Shown here piece after piece: positions 1 through 9,478 of a DNA stretch of 64,000 nucleotides; within the stretch, counting starts at the first letter, position 1; every line of letters begins with the position of its first letter. This stretch comes from CAVTHW01 sp963734625 (GTDB lineage Bacteria; Acidobacteriota; Terriglobia; Bryobacterales; Bryobacteraceae). The stretch spans positions 124,001 to 188,000 of the forward strand of contig CAVTHW010000022.1 of assembly GCA_963734625.1 (NCBI GenBank), given 5' to 3'. Below the pieces are notes generated by a model. The model ran no database searches and was not told the DNA's origin. It saw only the letters and a program-made list of their open reading frames with translations. A program made the translations under genes and the position numbers.

Positions 1-1
1 C

Positions 2-91
2 GGGCACCTTGCCCTGCTCACGCGTAATGCCGCGCGATATCGCAGCTATTTCCCGAAACTCGAGATCATCGCTCCCACGAAACGCCAATAG
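2..91 (+). CDS. C-terminal fragment of a PIN-domain (VapC-type) protein, cut by window edge
   Basis: Frame 2 is open from the window edge to a TAG at 89-91. It reads GHLALLTRNAARYRSYF followed by PKLEIIAP and a short basic tail. A T-R-N sequence followed by an aromatic-rich segment and a final I-I-A-P strand is typical of the last 30 residues of VapC-type PIN nucleases. The N-terminal acidic residues would lie outside the window, so catalytic competence cannot be judged. It sits upstream of a complete VapBC-type pair in the same orientation, so it may belong to a second toxin-antitoxin module. Confidence 0.55.
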   Translation, partial: GHLALLTRNAARYRSYFPKLEIIAPTKRQ

Positions 92-139
92 GGATGCACC
101 ACCAAGGCAAGAGCAGCGCGACTCGTCTCCACCGCGGAT

Positions 140-159
140 TGAGTATGGTAGTGTACTCA
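140..159 (+). promoter_or_regulatory. Inverted repeat directly before the vapB start (putative autoregulatory operator)
   Basis: TGAGTA (140-145) and TACTCA (154-159) form perfect 6-bp arms around an 8-base spacer, one base before the ATG at 161. No Shine-Dalgarno sequence is visible between the repeat and the ATG, so translation may start near the 5' end of the transcript. Ribbon-helix-helix antitoxins usually bind such palindromes to repress their own operon. The operator role is inferred from position only. Confidence 0.4.
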
Positions 160-160
160 T

Positions 161-397
161 ATGAGCTATCGCCTTCAGGTGCTGATCCCGCCGGAGCTTG
201 ACTTCAGACTCCGCAAGGCTGCTCAGCGCAGCCGGACATCCAAGGGCGAATGGGTGCGCCGCGCCCTCGAGGAATCCCTTCGGCGCTCGGCGGGAGGCGC
301 TACCACTGATGATCCGGTGGCTCGTTTGGGATCGTTGGACGCGCCCACGGCCGATATTCAGCAAATGCTTTCCCAGATCGAGGCTGGCCGTTCGTGA
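161..397 (+). CDS. Ribbon-helix-helix antitoxin (VapB/CopG type)
   Basis: A 78-residue protein that begins with a short strand (YRLQVLIPPEL) followed by two helices, including RSRTSKGEWVRRALEESL, which is the ribbon-helix-helix DNA-binding fold. The C-terminal 30 residues are acidic/polar and probably form the toxin-wrapping tail. Antitoxins of this kind neutralise a PIN ribonuclease and repress the operon. The gene overlaps the PIN toxin by four bases (GTGA, stop at 395-397), which implies translational coupling. Length is normal for the family. Confidence 0.8.
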   Translation: MSYRLQVLIPPELDFRLRKAAQRSRTSKGEWVRRALEESLRRSAGGATTDDPVARLGSLDAPTADIQQMLSQIEAGRS

Positions 398-798
398 CGG
401 TCTTCATCGACTCCAACATCCCGATGTACGTGGCGGGCGGCGAACATGAGAACCGCGAGCCCGCGCGCCGCCTTCTGGACCGGGTTCGGCGAGGAAGGGT
501 CGAGGCGTGCACCAGCACGGAGGTCCTGCAGGAGATCCTGTATAGGTATTCCGCGCTCGGGCGGTTGGATATGGCCCGCGGGGTCTACGACCTCTTTGTG
601 GAGATCTGCCCGGTCGTGCTCGGCGTTTCGCTGGCGGACACGGACCGGGCGCGTGATCTCGTTTGCGAAGAGCTTGGCATTTCAGCCCGGGATGCGGTTC
701 ACGCCGCGGTCATGCTGAACCACCACATCGAGTGGATCGCATCGTTCGACGCGGGCTTCGACCGAGTGCCGGGGATCAAACGGCTGAAGTTGGCGTAG
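394..798 (+). CDS. PIN-domain ribonuclease toxin (VapC type)
   Basis: A 134-residue PIN domain. The expected acidic residues are present: Asp in the opening FIDSNIPMY, Glu in STEVLQEIL, Asp in ISARDAVHAA and Asp in the closing ASFDAGFD. Together they form the Mg2+ site of VapC-type RNases, which cleave tRNA or rRNA loops. The start is a GTG overlapping the antitoxin stop; no other start fits the coupling. The stop is followed after three bases by the convergent stop of the S41 protease gene. The cellular target cannot be read from sequence. Confidence 0.82.
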   Translation: MTVFIDSNIPMYVAGGEHENREPARRLLDRVRRGRVEACTSTEVLQEILYRYSALGRLDMARGVYDLFVEICPVVLGVSLADTDRARDLVCEELGISARDAVHAAVMLNHHIEWIASFDAGFDRVPGIKRLKLA

Positions 799-801
799 CG
801 C

Positions 802-2256
802 TCAGTCCATCCCCAGCGCCTGGAGCGCGGCCAGGATCGAGGGATCGCGCTGGGCTTCGACCTCGTCGCCTTTCTCCACGCCGAAGGCCAGGTTGAAGAT
901 CTCCGTCTTCAGCCGGCTGGTCATCCAGGCCCGATCCTGGGACCATTCGGCCAGGCTGGGCAGGACCCTGCGCGACGACAGAAACGCCTGGAACTGATCG
1001 AGCACCTGCGGCGTAACCTCGAAACTCTGGCTCAAGCCGGCGTGCGTCCGGACGTACTCGGCGGCGAAGGTGGTGAAGGAGCCGCTGGCGTCCAGAATAC
1101 ATCTGGAGACGGGTCTGGGGCTTCTCTTGCACCCGGCGGTCGGGCTGTATGCCGCCGCCTCCCATCACGCGCCGTCCGGAATCGGTGCGGTACTCACTGG
1201 CAGATTCGAGCGCCGGCACGCTTCCGATCTGGCCGCCGGCGAGAGGCTTCTGAATGGACCGGCCGCTGGGAGTGTAATAGAACGCCGTGGTCAACGCCAG
1301 ACCCGTGTTGCCCGAGAGCGGGAAAACGGTTTCCACCAGGCCCTTGCCGTAAGTGGACCAGCCCACGATCACCGCCCGGTCATGGTCCTGGAGACTACCG
1401 GCGACGATCTCGGAGGCGCTGGCGCTCGACCCGTCCACCAGTACGGCGAGGGGGAACGAGTAGGGAGTCGCCGTATCCGGGACTTTTTCCTGGATGGCTT
1501 GCTTGGGCGCGGCCGGTAACGGTGAAAATCGTTTGGCCGGGCTTGAGGAAGAGGCAGGCCGTCTCCAGTGCGGCTGACACCGCACCTCCAGGGTTGCCGC
1601 GCAGGTCCAGGATCAGCGCCTTGAGTTTGCCGCCGCCGAGCTTCTCAATCGCCTTGCGGATGTCGGCGCCGGTTTGCGCGTCGAAGCTCGTCACTTTGAT
1701 ATACCCCACGCCGGGCCGCACGAAGAAGGCCCGCTCGACACTGGGCGCCTGAAGCTCCTCGGGAGTCAAAACGAACTGCAAGAGCCGCGCCTCGCCGGGC
1801 CGCCGGACATCGAGGCTGGCCGGCTTCTGCCGCGACGCTGTCAGCACCTGCGATGAGCTGGTCCACGTCCAGGCGATCCAGCCGGATGCCGTTGATGGCA
1901 AGGATCTCGTCGCCGGCGGCCAGGCCGGATTTCGCCGAGGGCGTGCCGGGCAGCGACTGCAAGACGATCACGCGCCCCGGAATCACGCTCACCACGCTTC
2001 CGAAACCCTTGCTCACCGAGTCCTGCATCCTCTTGAGCTGGTCGAAATTGTCCGGAGAAAGAAAGACCGAGTGGGGATCTAGGTTGCGCAACATGCCGGG
2101 AATCGCGCCCGAGTAAACGGCCTGTTCGGGGTCGATCCGCTCGGCGGCCTCGCTCTCCACCGCCGCATAGACCGCGGTGAACCGGCGGAGCTGCGACTCG
2201 ATGTCACTAGCAGCGGGCGCCTGCAACAGGAACAGCGCTGAAAGCAGGGCCAGCAT
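802..2256 (-). CDS. S41 carboxy-terminal processing protease with PDZ domain (frameshifted)
   Basis: Reconstructed from four overlapping frames with switches near 1845, 1510 and 1095. It starts at ATG 2256 with a hydrophobic signal segment (MLALLSALFLLQAP). It continues with a PDZ domain (SKGFGSVVSV through AGDEILAINGIRL) and then the S41 core. The core holds LDLRGNPGG, the serine segment VDGSSASASEIVAG and the general-base lysine in TYGKGLVE, matching the Ser-Lys dyad of CtpA-like proteases. A helical C-terminal domain follows. These enzymes trim periplasmic proteins and lipoproteins. The gene lies 2 bp after ddl and is probably cotranscribed with it. Confidence 0.8.
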
Positions 2257-2258
2257 GG

Positions 2259-3239
2259 CTAACGGGTGTAGCGGGTGGTCCGGCGCGCCTGATGGCGCTC
2301 CAGGGCCAGTTCGATGAGCCGGTCGACTAGCCGGGGAAACGGCAGCCCGGCGGCGGCCCACATGCGCGGGAACATGCTGATGGAAGTGAAGCCGGGGATG
2401 GTGTTGATCTCATTGATGTAAATGCGATCGGTCGCCGCCTCCAGGAAGAAATCGACGCGCGCCATGCCCTCGCACTCGACGGCGCGGTAGCACTCGATGG
2501 CCAGGCGTCGGATCTTCGCCGGTCTGGTCCGGCTTCAGCTCCGCCGGCACCTGGAAGCCGGCGGCGTCGAGATTGTACTTGTCGTCGTAATCGTAGAACT
2601 CGCGCGACGGGAGGATTTCACAGGGCAGCGAGGCCACGGGCTCTTCGTTGCCCAGAACCGAGCATTCCAGTTCCCGGCCCTCGATGGCGCGTTCGACGAT
2701 GATCTTGCGGTCGTATCCGGCGGCCAGATCGAGCGCCTCGCGCAATTCTTCCTTCGTCTTGGCCTTGGAGACGCCGAGCGACGAGCCGAGGTTGGCGGGT
2801 TTGACGAAGACCGGCAGGCTCATGCGCTCCAGAATCTTGTCCGGGTCCAGGGCCGGGCGCAGCACGGTCACCCACTCCACTACCGGCAAGCCCCCGTTCG
2901 CGGCAGATACGCTTCATGGCGTCCTTGTCCATGGCGAGCGAGGAGCCCAGGACGCCCGCGCCCACGTAGGGCAGCTCCGGCCAGCTCGAGCAGCCCTTGC
3001 AGCGTGCCGTCCTCGCCGAAGGTGCCGTGCAACACCGGAAAGACCACGTCGATGCCGGAGTTCGCGCCGGGCTCCGGCAGGATGGGGCGCGGACTCCACC
3101 TGCCGTCCTTGCCGATGAAGAACCGTGAAACCTCGTACTTCTCCGGATCCATCGCGGACATGACGGACTCGGCCGAGCGTATCGAGACCTCGTGCTCGCC
3201 GCTGCGGCCGCCGTAAATCACCGCCACTCGAAGCTTCAC
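2259..3239 (-). CDS. ddl: D-alanine--D-alanine ligase (frameshifted)
   Basis: An ATP-grasp ligase that makes the D-Ala-D-Ala dipeptide for peptidoglycan. The N-terminus has the family signature VIYGGRSGEHEVSIRSA. It continues with FPVLHGTFGEDGTLQGLLEL, the ATP-grasp segment LPVFVKPANLGSSLGVSKA and the C-terminal IYINEINTIPGFTSISMFP motif, which includes the Mg-binding Glu/Asn. Three frame switches (about 2985, 2895 and 2520) break it, but every family block is present in order, so I regard it as intact. The start is GTG, overlapping the arginase stop in a GTGA. Confidence 0.88.
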
Positions 3240-4150
3240 AGGATCCTCTTTCCCATCGCGGACATAATCAGCTCGACTGCCAGAACGGCGGTGCGGTTGG
3301 CTTCGTCGATCACGGGGTTCACCTCAACCACGTCCATGGAGGTCATCCTCCCCGAGTCGCAGACGATCTCCATGGCCAGGTGGGCCTCCCGGTAGGTGAG
3401 GCCGCCCCGCACGGGCGTGCCCACGCCGGGAGCTTCCCGCGGGTCCACCGAATCCATGTCGAGAGAGACGTGGAAGCCTCCCGTTCCGGCCGATGCGATC
3501 TGGATCGCGTCCTCGATGACCGCGCGCAGGCCACGCTCGTCGATGTCGCGCATGGTGAAGGCGCGCACGCCGGAGTCCTTGACGTGCGGCTTTTCGAGCT
3601 GGTCCACTTCTCGCACACCCACCAGCGCGACGTGCTTTGGGTCGACTTTCGGCGCATAGCCGTAGATGTGGGTGAGGGCGCGGGGGCCTTGACCGATCAA
3701 ACAGGCCAGCGGCATGCCGTGTACGTTGCCGCTGGGACTGGTCTCGGGGGTGTTCATGTCGGCGTGGGCGTCGATCCAGATGAGGCCCAGCGACTGTTTC
3801 TGCTTCCGCAGCGTTCGCGACATGCCCGAGACCGAGCCGACGGCCACCGAGTGATCGCCGCCGAGCACCAGCGGCACTTTGCCTTGAGCTGCGGCCTTCT
3901 CGACGAGCCGGGCCAGGCGGCGGCAGGTGTCGGCGATCTGCGGCAGGTAGCGCGAGCGCGCCGGTCCTTCGGGCAGGCTTTCGGCTTGGTGCACCGGCAC
4001 GTTGCCGAGATCTTCGACCTGGTAGCCCAGGACCCCGAGTCGCTGGTGCAAGCCGGCGACACGCATGGCCGAGGGACCCATGTCCACCCCGCGCCGTCCG
4101 GCGCCGAGGTCGAGCGGAACCCCGATGACCGCGATGTGCGATTGTTTCAT
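3236..4150 (-). CDS. rocF: Arginase
   Basis: A 304-residue ureohydrolase converting arginine to ornithine and urea, with a binuclear manganese site. Metal ligands are visible: His100 in LGGDHSVAVG, the D-A-H-A-D block at 127-131, and two Asp residues in the SLDMDSVDP segment. Overall length and the N-terminal VIGVPLDLGAGRRGVDMGP favour true arginase over agmatinase. The ORF is intact. It overlaps ddl by four bases and lies downstream of asnS after a 44-bp gap, within a minus-strand run of housekeeping genes. Confidence 0.88.
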   Translation of the reverse strand: MKQSHIAVIGVPLDLGAGRRGVDMGPSAMRVAGLHQRLGVLGYQVEDLGNVPVHQAESLPEGPARSRYLPQIADTCRRLARLVEKAAAQGKVPLVLGGDHSVAVGSVSGMSRTLRKQKQSLGLIWIDAHADMNTPETSPSGNVHGMPLACLIGQGPRALTHIYGYAPKVDPKHVALVGVREVDQLEKPHVKDSGVRAFTMRDIDERGLRAVIEDAIQIASAGTGGFHVSLDMDSVDPREAPGVGTPVRGGLTYREAHLAMEIVCDSGRMTSMDVVEVNPVIDEANRTAVLAVELIMSAMGKRIL

Positions 4151-4194
4151 GGTGCGTCACATTCGAGTAGTAGGGGCACGGCGCCGCCGTGCCC

Positions 4195-5518
4195 TTACGG
4201 TTTGGTGCGGTACAGCATTCGCGGGAACGGGATGGTCTCGCGCACGTGCTCCAGACCGCAAATCCAGCCGACGCAGCGCTCGACCCCCATGCCGAAGCCG
4301 CCGTGCGGGACCGTGCCGTACTTGCGCAGATCGATATACCAGTCGAACGCCTCTTTGGGCAGGCCCTGCTCCTCGATCCGCCGCAGCAGCAGGTCCAGGT
4401 CATGGATTCGCTGCCCGCCGCCGACGATTTCGCCGTGGCCCTCGGGCGCAAGCACGTCCACGCCCAGCGCCACCTCGGGCCGCTCCGGATCGGGCTGCAT
4501 GTAGAACGCCTTGACGGCGGTGGGATAGCGGTCCACCATCACCGGCCGGTCGAAATCCTCGCTGATGAGCGTCTCGTCGGTTCCGCCGAAGTCGCCGCCC
4601 CACTGGATCTCGCTGCCCTTCTTCCGCAGCGTTTCCACGGCCTGGTCGTAGCTGATGCGCGGGAACGGGGCCTGGATCGCTTCCAGCTTGGAGACATCCC
4701 GCTCCAGGACCGCCAGTTCGGGGCGCTTCCGCTCGAGCACGCGGCCCACCACGAAGACAGATCAGCTCCTCGGCGACCCGCTTGACGTCCTCCAGCGTGG
4801 CGTATGCCATTTCGGGCTCCACCATCCAGAACTCGGTCAGGTGCCGCCGGGTCTTCGACTTCTCGGCCCGGAAGGTAGGGCCGAAGGTGTAGACGTTGCC
4901 GAAGGCCATGGCCGTGGCTTCGTTATAGAGCTGGCCGGACTGGGTAAGGTAGACCTTCTCGTCGTCGAAGTAGTTGACCTCGAACAGGGTCGTGGTCCCC
5001 TCGCAGGCGGTGGGCGTAAAGATCGGAGTATCGAGCAGGGTGAAGCCGTTCGAGTCGAAGTAGTCGCGTATGGCCCGGATCACCTCGTGGCGGACCCGCA
5101 GGATGGCGTGCTGGCGCCGGCTGCGCAGCCACAGGTGGCGGTGATCCATCAGGAAGTCCGTGCCGTGGTCCTTGGGCGTGATGGGGTAGGGATCGGACTC
5201 CGGAACGCGCTGGAGAACTTCCAGGTTCTCGACGTCCAGCTCGAAGCCGCCCTGGGCGCGGGCTTCGGCGCGAATTCTGCCGGTGACGATGATCGAGGAT
5301 TCCTGGGTCAGGTCCTTGATGGTCTCGAACAGCGCTTCCGGCAACTGGCTCTTGACGGCCACGCACTGGATGATCCCGGTGCCGTCCCGCAGGATGGGGA
5401 AGGCGATCTTCCCCGACTTCCTCAGGTTGTAGAGCCAGCCTGGGATGGTGACGGTTTCGCCGGCATGCTGGCCGGCCTGCTCAATCGTGATCCGGCGCGG
5501 GCTCCCGGTGGGGTTCAT
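4195..5518 (-). CDS. asnS: Asparaginyl-tRNA synthetase (frameshifted)
   Basis: A class IIb aminoacyl-tRNA synthetase of about 440 residues. It has an N-terminal OB-fold anticodon-binding domain (TIPGWLYNLRKSGKIAFPIL) followed by class II motifs: motif 2 around TFRAEKSKTRRHLTEFWMVE and motif 3 GGFGMGVERCVGWICGL near the C-terminus. A frame switch near 4757 (after EELIC) separates N- and C-terminal halves, consistent with one extra base. The gene must be functional for growth unless a second route to Asn-tRNA exists, which supports a sequencing error. Its ATG at 5516-5518 directly abuts the stop of the next gene upstream. Confidence 0.9.
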
Positions 5519-6349
5519 TCACAGACTCTCCAGTTTGTCGAAGATCCGGGTGATATCGCCCAGAGGTTGAGGCGCCTCCGGCGTTTCCTTCAATTCCAGC
5601 AGCAGAGGGTACTGATCGGCGCGCGTGCGCAGCAGGTCCATGGCCTGCTTCCAGTCGATGTTTCCCTTCTCGGACAGGAGCGGGGGAGCATGCAGGTCGT
5701 TGATCCCATCGTTGTCGTGGATGTGGGTCGAACGGATCCGCGGCTTCATGATCTCGAAGGCCGCGGCGACGCCTTCGTTCATGTGGGCGTGACCGACGTC
5801 GAAGCAGTAGCCGAGGTCCAGGTGCGTTTCGTTCAGGAAGTAATCCAACCGCTCGGCGCTGGAGAGTCCATTGGGAGTGTTTTCCAGAATCACTTCCACT
5901 CCCCGCTGCCGGGCGAACAGGCTGAGTTCCTCCAGGGCCGCGAAAGCCGCTTCCACCTTGCGGTCGTCGTACTCTTCGCGCGGAACGCCGATGTGCTGGA
6001 TCAGGTAGCGGAAAGGGATGATCTCGGCGATTTCCAGCGCCCGTTTGATCTCGTCCAGCATCGCGAAGCGCGTGGCCTTCACCCGCTCGGTGATGTTGAT
6101 GACGGCGTGGGGCCCGGAACGGCCCCAGACCTCATCGGTGTGAATGGGCGCGTGCAACGAATGCAGCTTGAGCTCCGAATCTCGGAAAAAATGCCCCAGC
6201 TCTGAGATCTGGGCGCGGTTCTGGTAGTCCAGGTGTTGCTTGGCGCAGAAGATCTCCACGGCCGGGATGCCGGCTTCCCAGATTCTCTCCAGCCAGACGG
6301 TGGTCAGCCGGTGGTTAACGATGATGTGAGTCGATAGCGCGCGATTCAT
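5519..6349 (-). CDS. Sugar phosphate isomerase/epimerase-like TIM-barrel protein
   Basis: A 276-residue AP-endonuclease-2/xylose-isomerase-like TIM barrel. Likely metal-binding positions are seen in LHSLHAPIH, VILENTPNG (Glu), GYCFDVGHAHMNEG (Asp/His) and STHIHDNDGINDLH, ending with LLLELKET. These residues match the three-metal or single-metal sites of the family, which covers hydroxypyruvate isomerases, tagatose epimerases and endonuclease IV. The substrate cannot be assigned. It is directly abutted by asnS and separated by 18 bp from the rRNA methyltransferase, so it is part of the same run. Confidence 0.75.
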   Translation of the reverse strand: MNRALSTHIIVNHRLTTVWLERIWEAGIPAVEIFCAKQHLDYQNRAQISELGHFFRDSELKLHSLHAPIHTDEVWGRSGPHAVINITERVKATRFAMLDEIKRALEIAEIIPFRYLIQHIGVPREEYDDRKVEAAFAALEELSLFARQRGVEVILENTPNGLSSAERLDYFLNETHLDLGYCFDVGHAHMNEGVAAAFEIMKPRIRSTHIHDNDGINDLHAPPLLSEKGNIDWKQAMDLLRTRADQYPLLLELKETPEAPQPLGDITRIFDKLESL

Positions 6350-6367
6350 GGGAGCAAATTGATTTTA

Positions 6368-7090
6368 CTATGTCTGCCGGGTCTGGCGTCGCCTCCACTC
6401 GAAGAGCGCCACCCCGGCGGCCACCGAGACGTTGAGCGAGGAGATCTGGCCGGCCGTGGGGATCCGGATCATGAAGTCGCAGTGCTCCCGCACCTGGTGG
6501 CGCAAGCCCTCGCCCTCGCCGCCCAGCACCAAGACGGCCGGGGAAGCGAAATCCGCCTGGTCATAAGAGACGCTGCCGCGCTCGTCCAGGCCGTAGATCC
6601 AGAAGCCCAGTTTCTTCAATTGCTCCAGCGCGCGGTTGACGTTTCCCACGCGAACCACCGGCAAGTGCTCGAGCGCGCCGGCCGCCGCCTTGGCGACGAT
6701 TTCGGTGAGGCCCACCGCCCGGCGCTCGGGTATGATGACGCCGTTTGCGCCGGCGGCGTGGGCGGTGCGGATGATGGCGCCCAGGTTATGGGGGTCCTCG
6801 ACGCCGTCGAGCACGACCAGCAGTTGGGCGCCGGCGGCGACGTCTTCCAGCGCGGCATATCGATGAACCGCGCCAGTGGCCACCACGCCCTGATGCGCAG
6901 CGCCGCCGGCCAGGCGGTCCAGGGCGCTCCGCGCCTCGAAGCGCACCGGAATCGATGCTCCCCGGCAGAGATCGATGATTTCCTGCAAGCGCGGCCCGGC
7001 CGCTCCCCGCGCGATCAGGACCCGCTCCAGCGTTCGTCCGGCGCGAAGCGCTTCCACCACGGAGTGGACGCCAATGAGTACACCAGTCAC
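6368..7090 (-). CDS. rlmB: SpoU/TrmH-family 2'-O-ribose RNA methyltransferase (RlmB-like)
   Basis: A 240-residue protein with an N-terminal RNA-binding domain (GVHSVVEALRAGRTLERVLI) and a trefoil-knot SPOUT domain. SPOUT motifs are clear: motif 1 LDGVEDPHNLGAIIRTAHA with the catalytic Arg, motif 2 LVLGGEGEGLRHQV and motif 3 IPTAGQISSLNVSVAAGVAL. This order and length fit RlmB, which methylates G2251 of 23S rRNA. A TrmH-like tRNA enzyme is the alternative. The start is a GTG at 7090 opening with TGVLIGVHSV. Confidence 0.85.
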   Translation of the reverse strand: MTGVLIGVHSVVEALRAGRTLERVLIARGAAGPRLQEIIDLCRGASIPVRFEARSALDRLAGGAAHQGVVATGAVHRYAALEDVAAGAQLLVVLDGVEDPHNLGAIIRTAHAAGANGVIIPERRAVGLTEIVAKAAAGALEHLPVVRVGNVNRALEQLKKLGFWIYGLDERGSVSYDQADFASPAVLVLGGEGEGLRHQVREHCDFMIRIPTAGQISSLNVSVAAGVALFEWRRRQTRQT

Positions 7091-7135
7091 GCCCCAATGG
7101 TAGCGCGAAAGGCCCTCCAGTCTCGGCTCTCCGCG

Positions 7136-7672
7136 TCACATCATCGGATCGAGCGGGAGTTCCTCGAACGCGATTGGAGCCTGGTTCTTCATCTGTTCAA
7201 CCCACGTCAGAACCTTCTCGTTCGGGTTGAACAGCTTCACCAGGGGGAGCGTCACATCCACGGTCTCCACCGCGGGGTCGCTGAACTGCACCTCCCATTT
7301 CGAGACCACCAACCTGACGCCGGCTCGGGCGGCGATGCCCGGGAGCTTATCCTTGACCTTGGCCAAAATGCCGGAAATGGGGGCGGTCGAAAACACTTGC
7401 TGATGCAGGCGGACCTGGGACCACGGACCCTCCTGCTCCAACTCCTTGACGCGCTTCTCGTCTTTGTTTGCCTTCGCGTTCTCCAAATCAGTCCGCATCT
7501 GCCGCATGGACTGTAAGAATTCGTCCGAATTCCCGTAGGCCAGAGCGACGGCTCTGGAATCGAAGACGCCGACCCGGAGCGCGGGCCTCGCGTCTTGGGC
7601 GACTACAGCTTGAGCGCAAAGGGTAAGAGCTGCGGTAATAAGAAATGTGAAAACCACCAGGTTCTTTGTCAT
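7136..7672 (-). CDS. Secreted OmpH/Skp-like hypothetical protein
   Basis: I place the start at ATG 7672 because a GGAGG lies five bases upstream; the frame stays open further but that part reads as non-protein. The 178-residue product has a signal peptide (KNLVVFTFLITAALTLCAQA, cleavage probably near AVVAQDA). A charged helical region (MRQMRTDLENAKANKDEKRV) follows, as in OmpH/Skp-like periplasmic chaperones. The C-terminal part (ARAGVRLVVSKWEVQFSDPAV) is less familiar. It is separated by 45 bp from rlmB. Function is not assigned beyond a secreted, partly coiled protein. Confidence 0.6.
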   Translation of the reverse strand: MTKNLVVFTFLITAALTLCAQAVVAQDARPALRVGVFDSRAVALAYGNSDEFLQSMRQMRTDLENAKANKDEKRVKELEQEGPWSQVRLHQQVFSTAPISGILAKVKDKLPGIAARAGVRLVVSKWEVQFSDPAVETVDVTLPLVKLFNPNEKVLTWVEQMKNQAPIAFEELPLDPMM

Positions 7673-7831
7673 ACTGCCTCCTAAGCCCTGTAGGGCATGC
7701 GGCGTGCCGGTCTGGCTTGGGCACAAGGCTATTATTATCTGACACTTGCATCTTGGGGCCATGCAGGCTCTAGGGAGCGCTGTACATCCTATGCATAGAA
7801 CGACGACAGCGGATGCTCGGTCCAGGCGCCC

Positions 7832-8332
7832 TTAGCGCGTGTCGCGGATCGGGACCCGGACGACTATCGAGTCGCCCACGCGCGTGATAACCGACGAGAA
7901 CGAATCCTTGCCCACGTTGGCCATCGGCAGCGCCAGGGGCGTCAGGGGCTTTCCGTCCACGCGCAGTGACGCTTGGGTGGACTTCGGAACTTCAAAGGAC
8001 AATGCTACGTCGGGCTTGGAGTCGCCGTCCAGGTCGATCTCTTCCGACACGCGGTTGGGCAGCGCGGCGGCCGGTTTCCAGGTGAGCTGTACGAACGGTT
8101 TATACCTGCGAAGCAGGCCGGTCTCCAGGACCGGCCGGTTCACCACAATCTGGTAGCCCGGCCGGGCGAGCGAGTAAGCTCTATCGCCGCCGCTGTAGAC
8201 CGGATCGATGCGTACGCCCGTCGCTCCTACCCCGCGCGAGAAGACGTTCATCAGCAGGAACGGCGTCAGGATGGCGGCCAGGACCGTCAACCCAGCCGCG
8301 CTGTAGCCCAGAACTGATTTCAGCCGATTCAT
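7832..8332 (-). CDS. Membrane-anchored periplasmic protein linked to the iron-sulfur membrane protein
   Basis: A 166-residue protein with one N-terminal membrane segment (YSAAGLTVLAAILTPFLLMN) and a beta-rich outer domain with an LDGDSKPDVALSFEVP stretch. It starts 9 bp after the stop of the NapH/CcoG-like gene, so the two are almost certainly cotranslated. Topology resembles FixH/CcoH-like accessory proteins that accompany FixG/CcoG, but I see no diagnostic motif. Role in assembly of a membrane redox complex is inference from the neighbourhood. Confidence 0.55.
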   Translation of the reverse strand: MNRLKSVLGYSAAGLTVLAAILTPFLLMNVFSRGVGATGVRIDPVYSGGDRAYSLARPGYQIVVNRPVLETGLLRRYKPFVQLTWKPAAALPNRVSEEIDLDGDSKPDVALSFEVPKSTQASLRVDGKPLTPLALPMANVGKDSFSSVITRVGDSIVVRVPIRDTR

Positions 8333-8341
8333 GTCCCCTCC

Positions 8342-9478
8342 TCAAACGACCAGGCCGAAAAGCCTCTCCAGCGCGTTCGCAATGGTGCTGCCTCCGAACA
8401 TGATGGCGAATGCCCAACCCGCATACAGATAGAGCAGCCGCGCCCGCTCCGGCGAGACGCCCACGGGCGTGCCTTTGATGTGCCACACCGCGGCGTCCTT
8501 CTTGCAGACGTCCACGCAGGCGCCGCACTTCATGCAGGACATCGGGGTCTTGCCCGCCGAGACAATCTCTTTGTCGAGCACCAGGGTCGGGCAGCTATTG
8601 TGGCAGGAAACACAGTCGACGCAGTTCTCGCGCCTGATACGAATGTCAAAGACGTTGATCTTGTTGAACAGCGACTGGAACGCCCCGAACGGGCAGAAGA
8701 AGGCGCATTGCGTGCGCTTCTTCGTCAGGATGGGCAGCACAACCACCAGACCCACGAACAGACTCAGGAAGATGACCGCCTGGATCGCGGTTTCCAGGGA
8801 CCGGACCTGCGCGTATTCGGTGACCGTCTTGAAGGGGCACAGCCACATGCAGTAGGTCGGCTCCAGCGTGGCGGCGGAAAGCAGCACGATTGCTGCGAGA
8901 ACCGCCCACGGCGCGAGCTTCCACCGCGGGTTGATCTTCTTGATCCGCGCCTTCTTCGCGATGTTGGCGAAGCCCTCCTCAATGCCGCCGAAGAAGCACC
9001 CATAGCTGCACCAGCCCTTGCCGAGGATCAGCGCCGCCGCGAACCAGATGCCAACCATGCTGGCCACATCCGATGGGTTGCCGGCCTGGGGCAGCACCGA
9101 TCCGGGGAAGATGATCGTTTTCCAAAGCGCGGCCGGGATGAGCATCATGGGGATCGCCAGAAAACAGAATGGGGTCTCGCCGGCGAGCATCTGCTCCATC
9201 GGGATGTTCATGGACCCGCGCAGAGAGATAAGGCCCCAAATGAAGCCCACTGGAAACAGGAAACCCAGCGCGATGAAGAACACGCGGCGCCAGCGGTGGG
9301 TCTGGCGGGTCCGCATCATCATGAAGAACAGCGCCACCATGAAGAGGCCGGTGGTGAGAGCCGCCAATTTGACGGCGACGCCGGGCGCGCTCAGGCTCCG
9401 CGAGAACATGAGCATCGACCACAGCGCCATCGGCAGGGTCAGCAAGAGAGACCGTCCGATTCCGCGCCTGTCAGGCAT
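8342..9478 (-). CDS. NapH/CcoG-like membrane ferredoxin (4Fe-4S, polytopic)
   Basis: A 378-residue polytopic membrane protein with about six hydrophobic segments. Three CX3CP-like loops characteristic of NapH/NosR/CcoG are present: GKGWCSYGCFFGG, YCMWLCPFKT and QCAFFCPFGAF. A 2[4Fe-4S] ferredoxin domain follows, with CVDCVSCHNSCP and CMKCGACVDVC, then a last membrane helix. Proteins of this family pass electrons from the quinol pool to periplasmic reductases or serve in copper and cytochrome assembly. Here it overlaps the SafE-like gene by eight bases and is followed closely by the anchored partner, so the three probably form one redox-maturation unit. Confidence 0.78.
   Translation of the reverse strand: MPDRRGIGRSLLLTLPMALWSMLMFSRSLSAPGVAVKLAALTTGLFMVALFFMMMRTRQTHRWRRVFFIALGFLFPVGFIWGLISLRGSMNIPMEQMLAGETPFCFLAIPMMLIPAALWKTIIFPGSVLPQAGNPSDVASMVGIWFAAALILGKGWCSYGCFFGGIEEGFANIAKKARIKKINPRWKLAPWAVLAAIVLLSAATLEPTYCMWLCPFKTVTEYAQVRSLETAIQAVIFLSLFVGLVVVLPILTKKRTQCAFFCPFGAFQSLFNKINVFDIRIRRENCVDCVSCHNSCPTLVLDKEIVSAGKTPMSCMKCGACVDVCKKDAAVWHIKGTPVGVSPERARLLYLYAGWAFAIMFGGSTIANALERLFGLVV

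Noticed and set aside
4655..6205. A 516-residue open frame on the plus strand
   Set aside because: It lies wholly opposite asnS and the TIM-barrel gene, has the Val/Asp/Gln/Arg-rich look of antisense frames in GC-rich DNA, and shows no motif or ribosome site.
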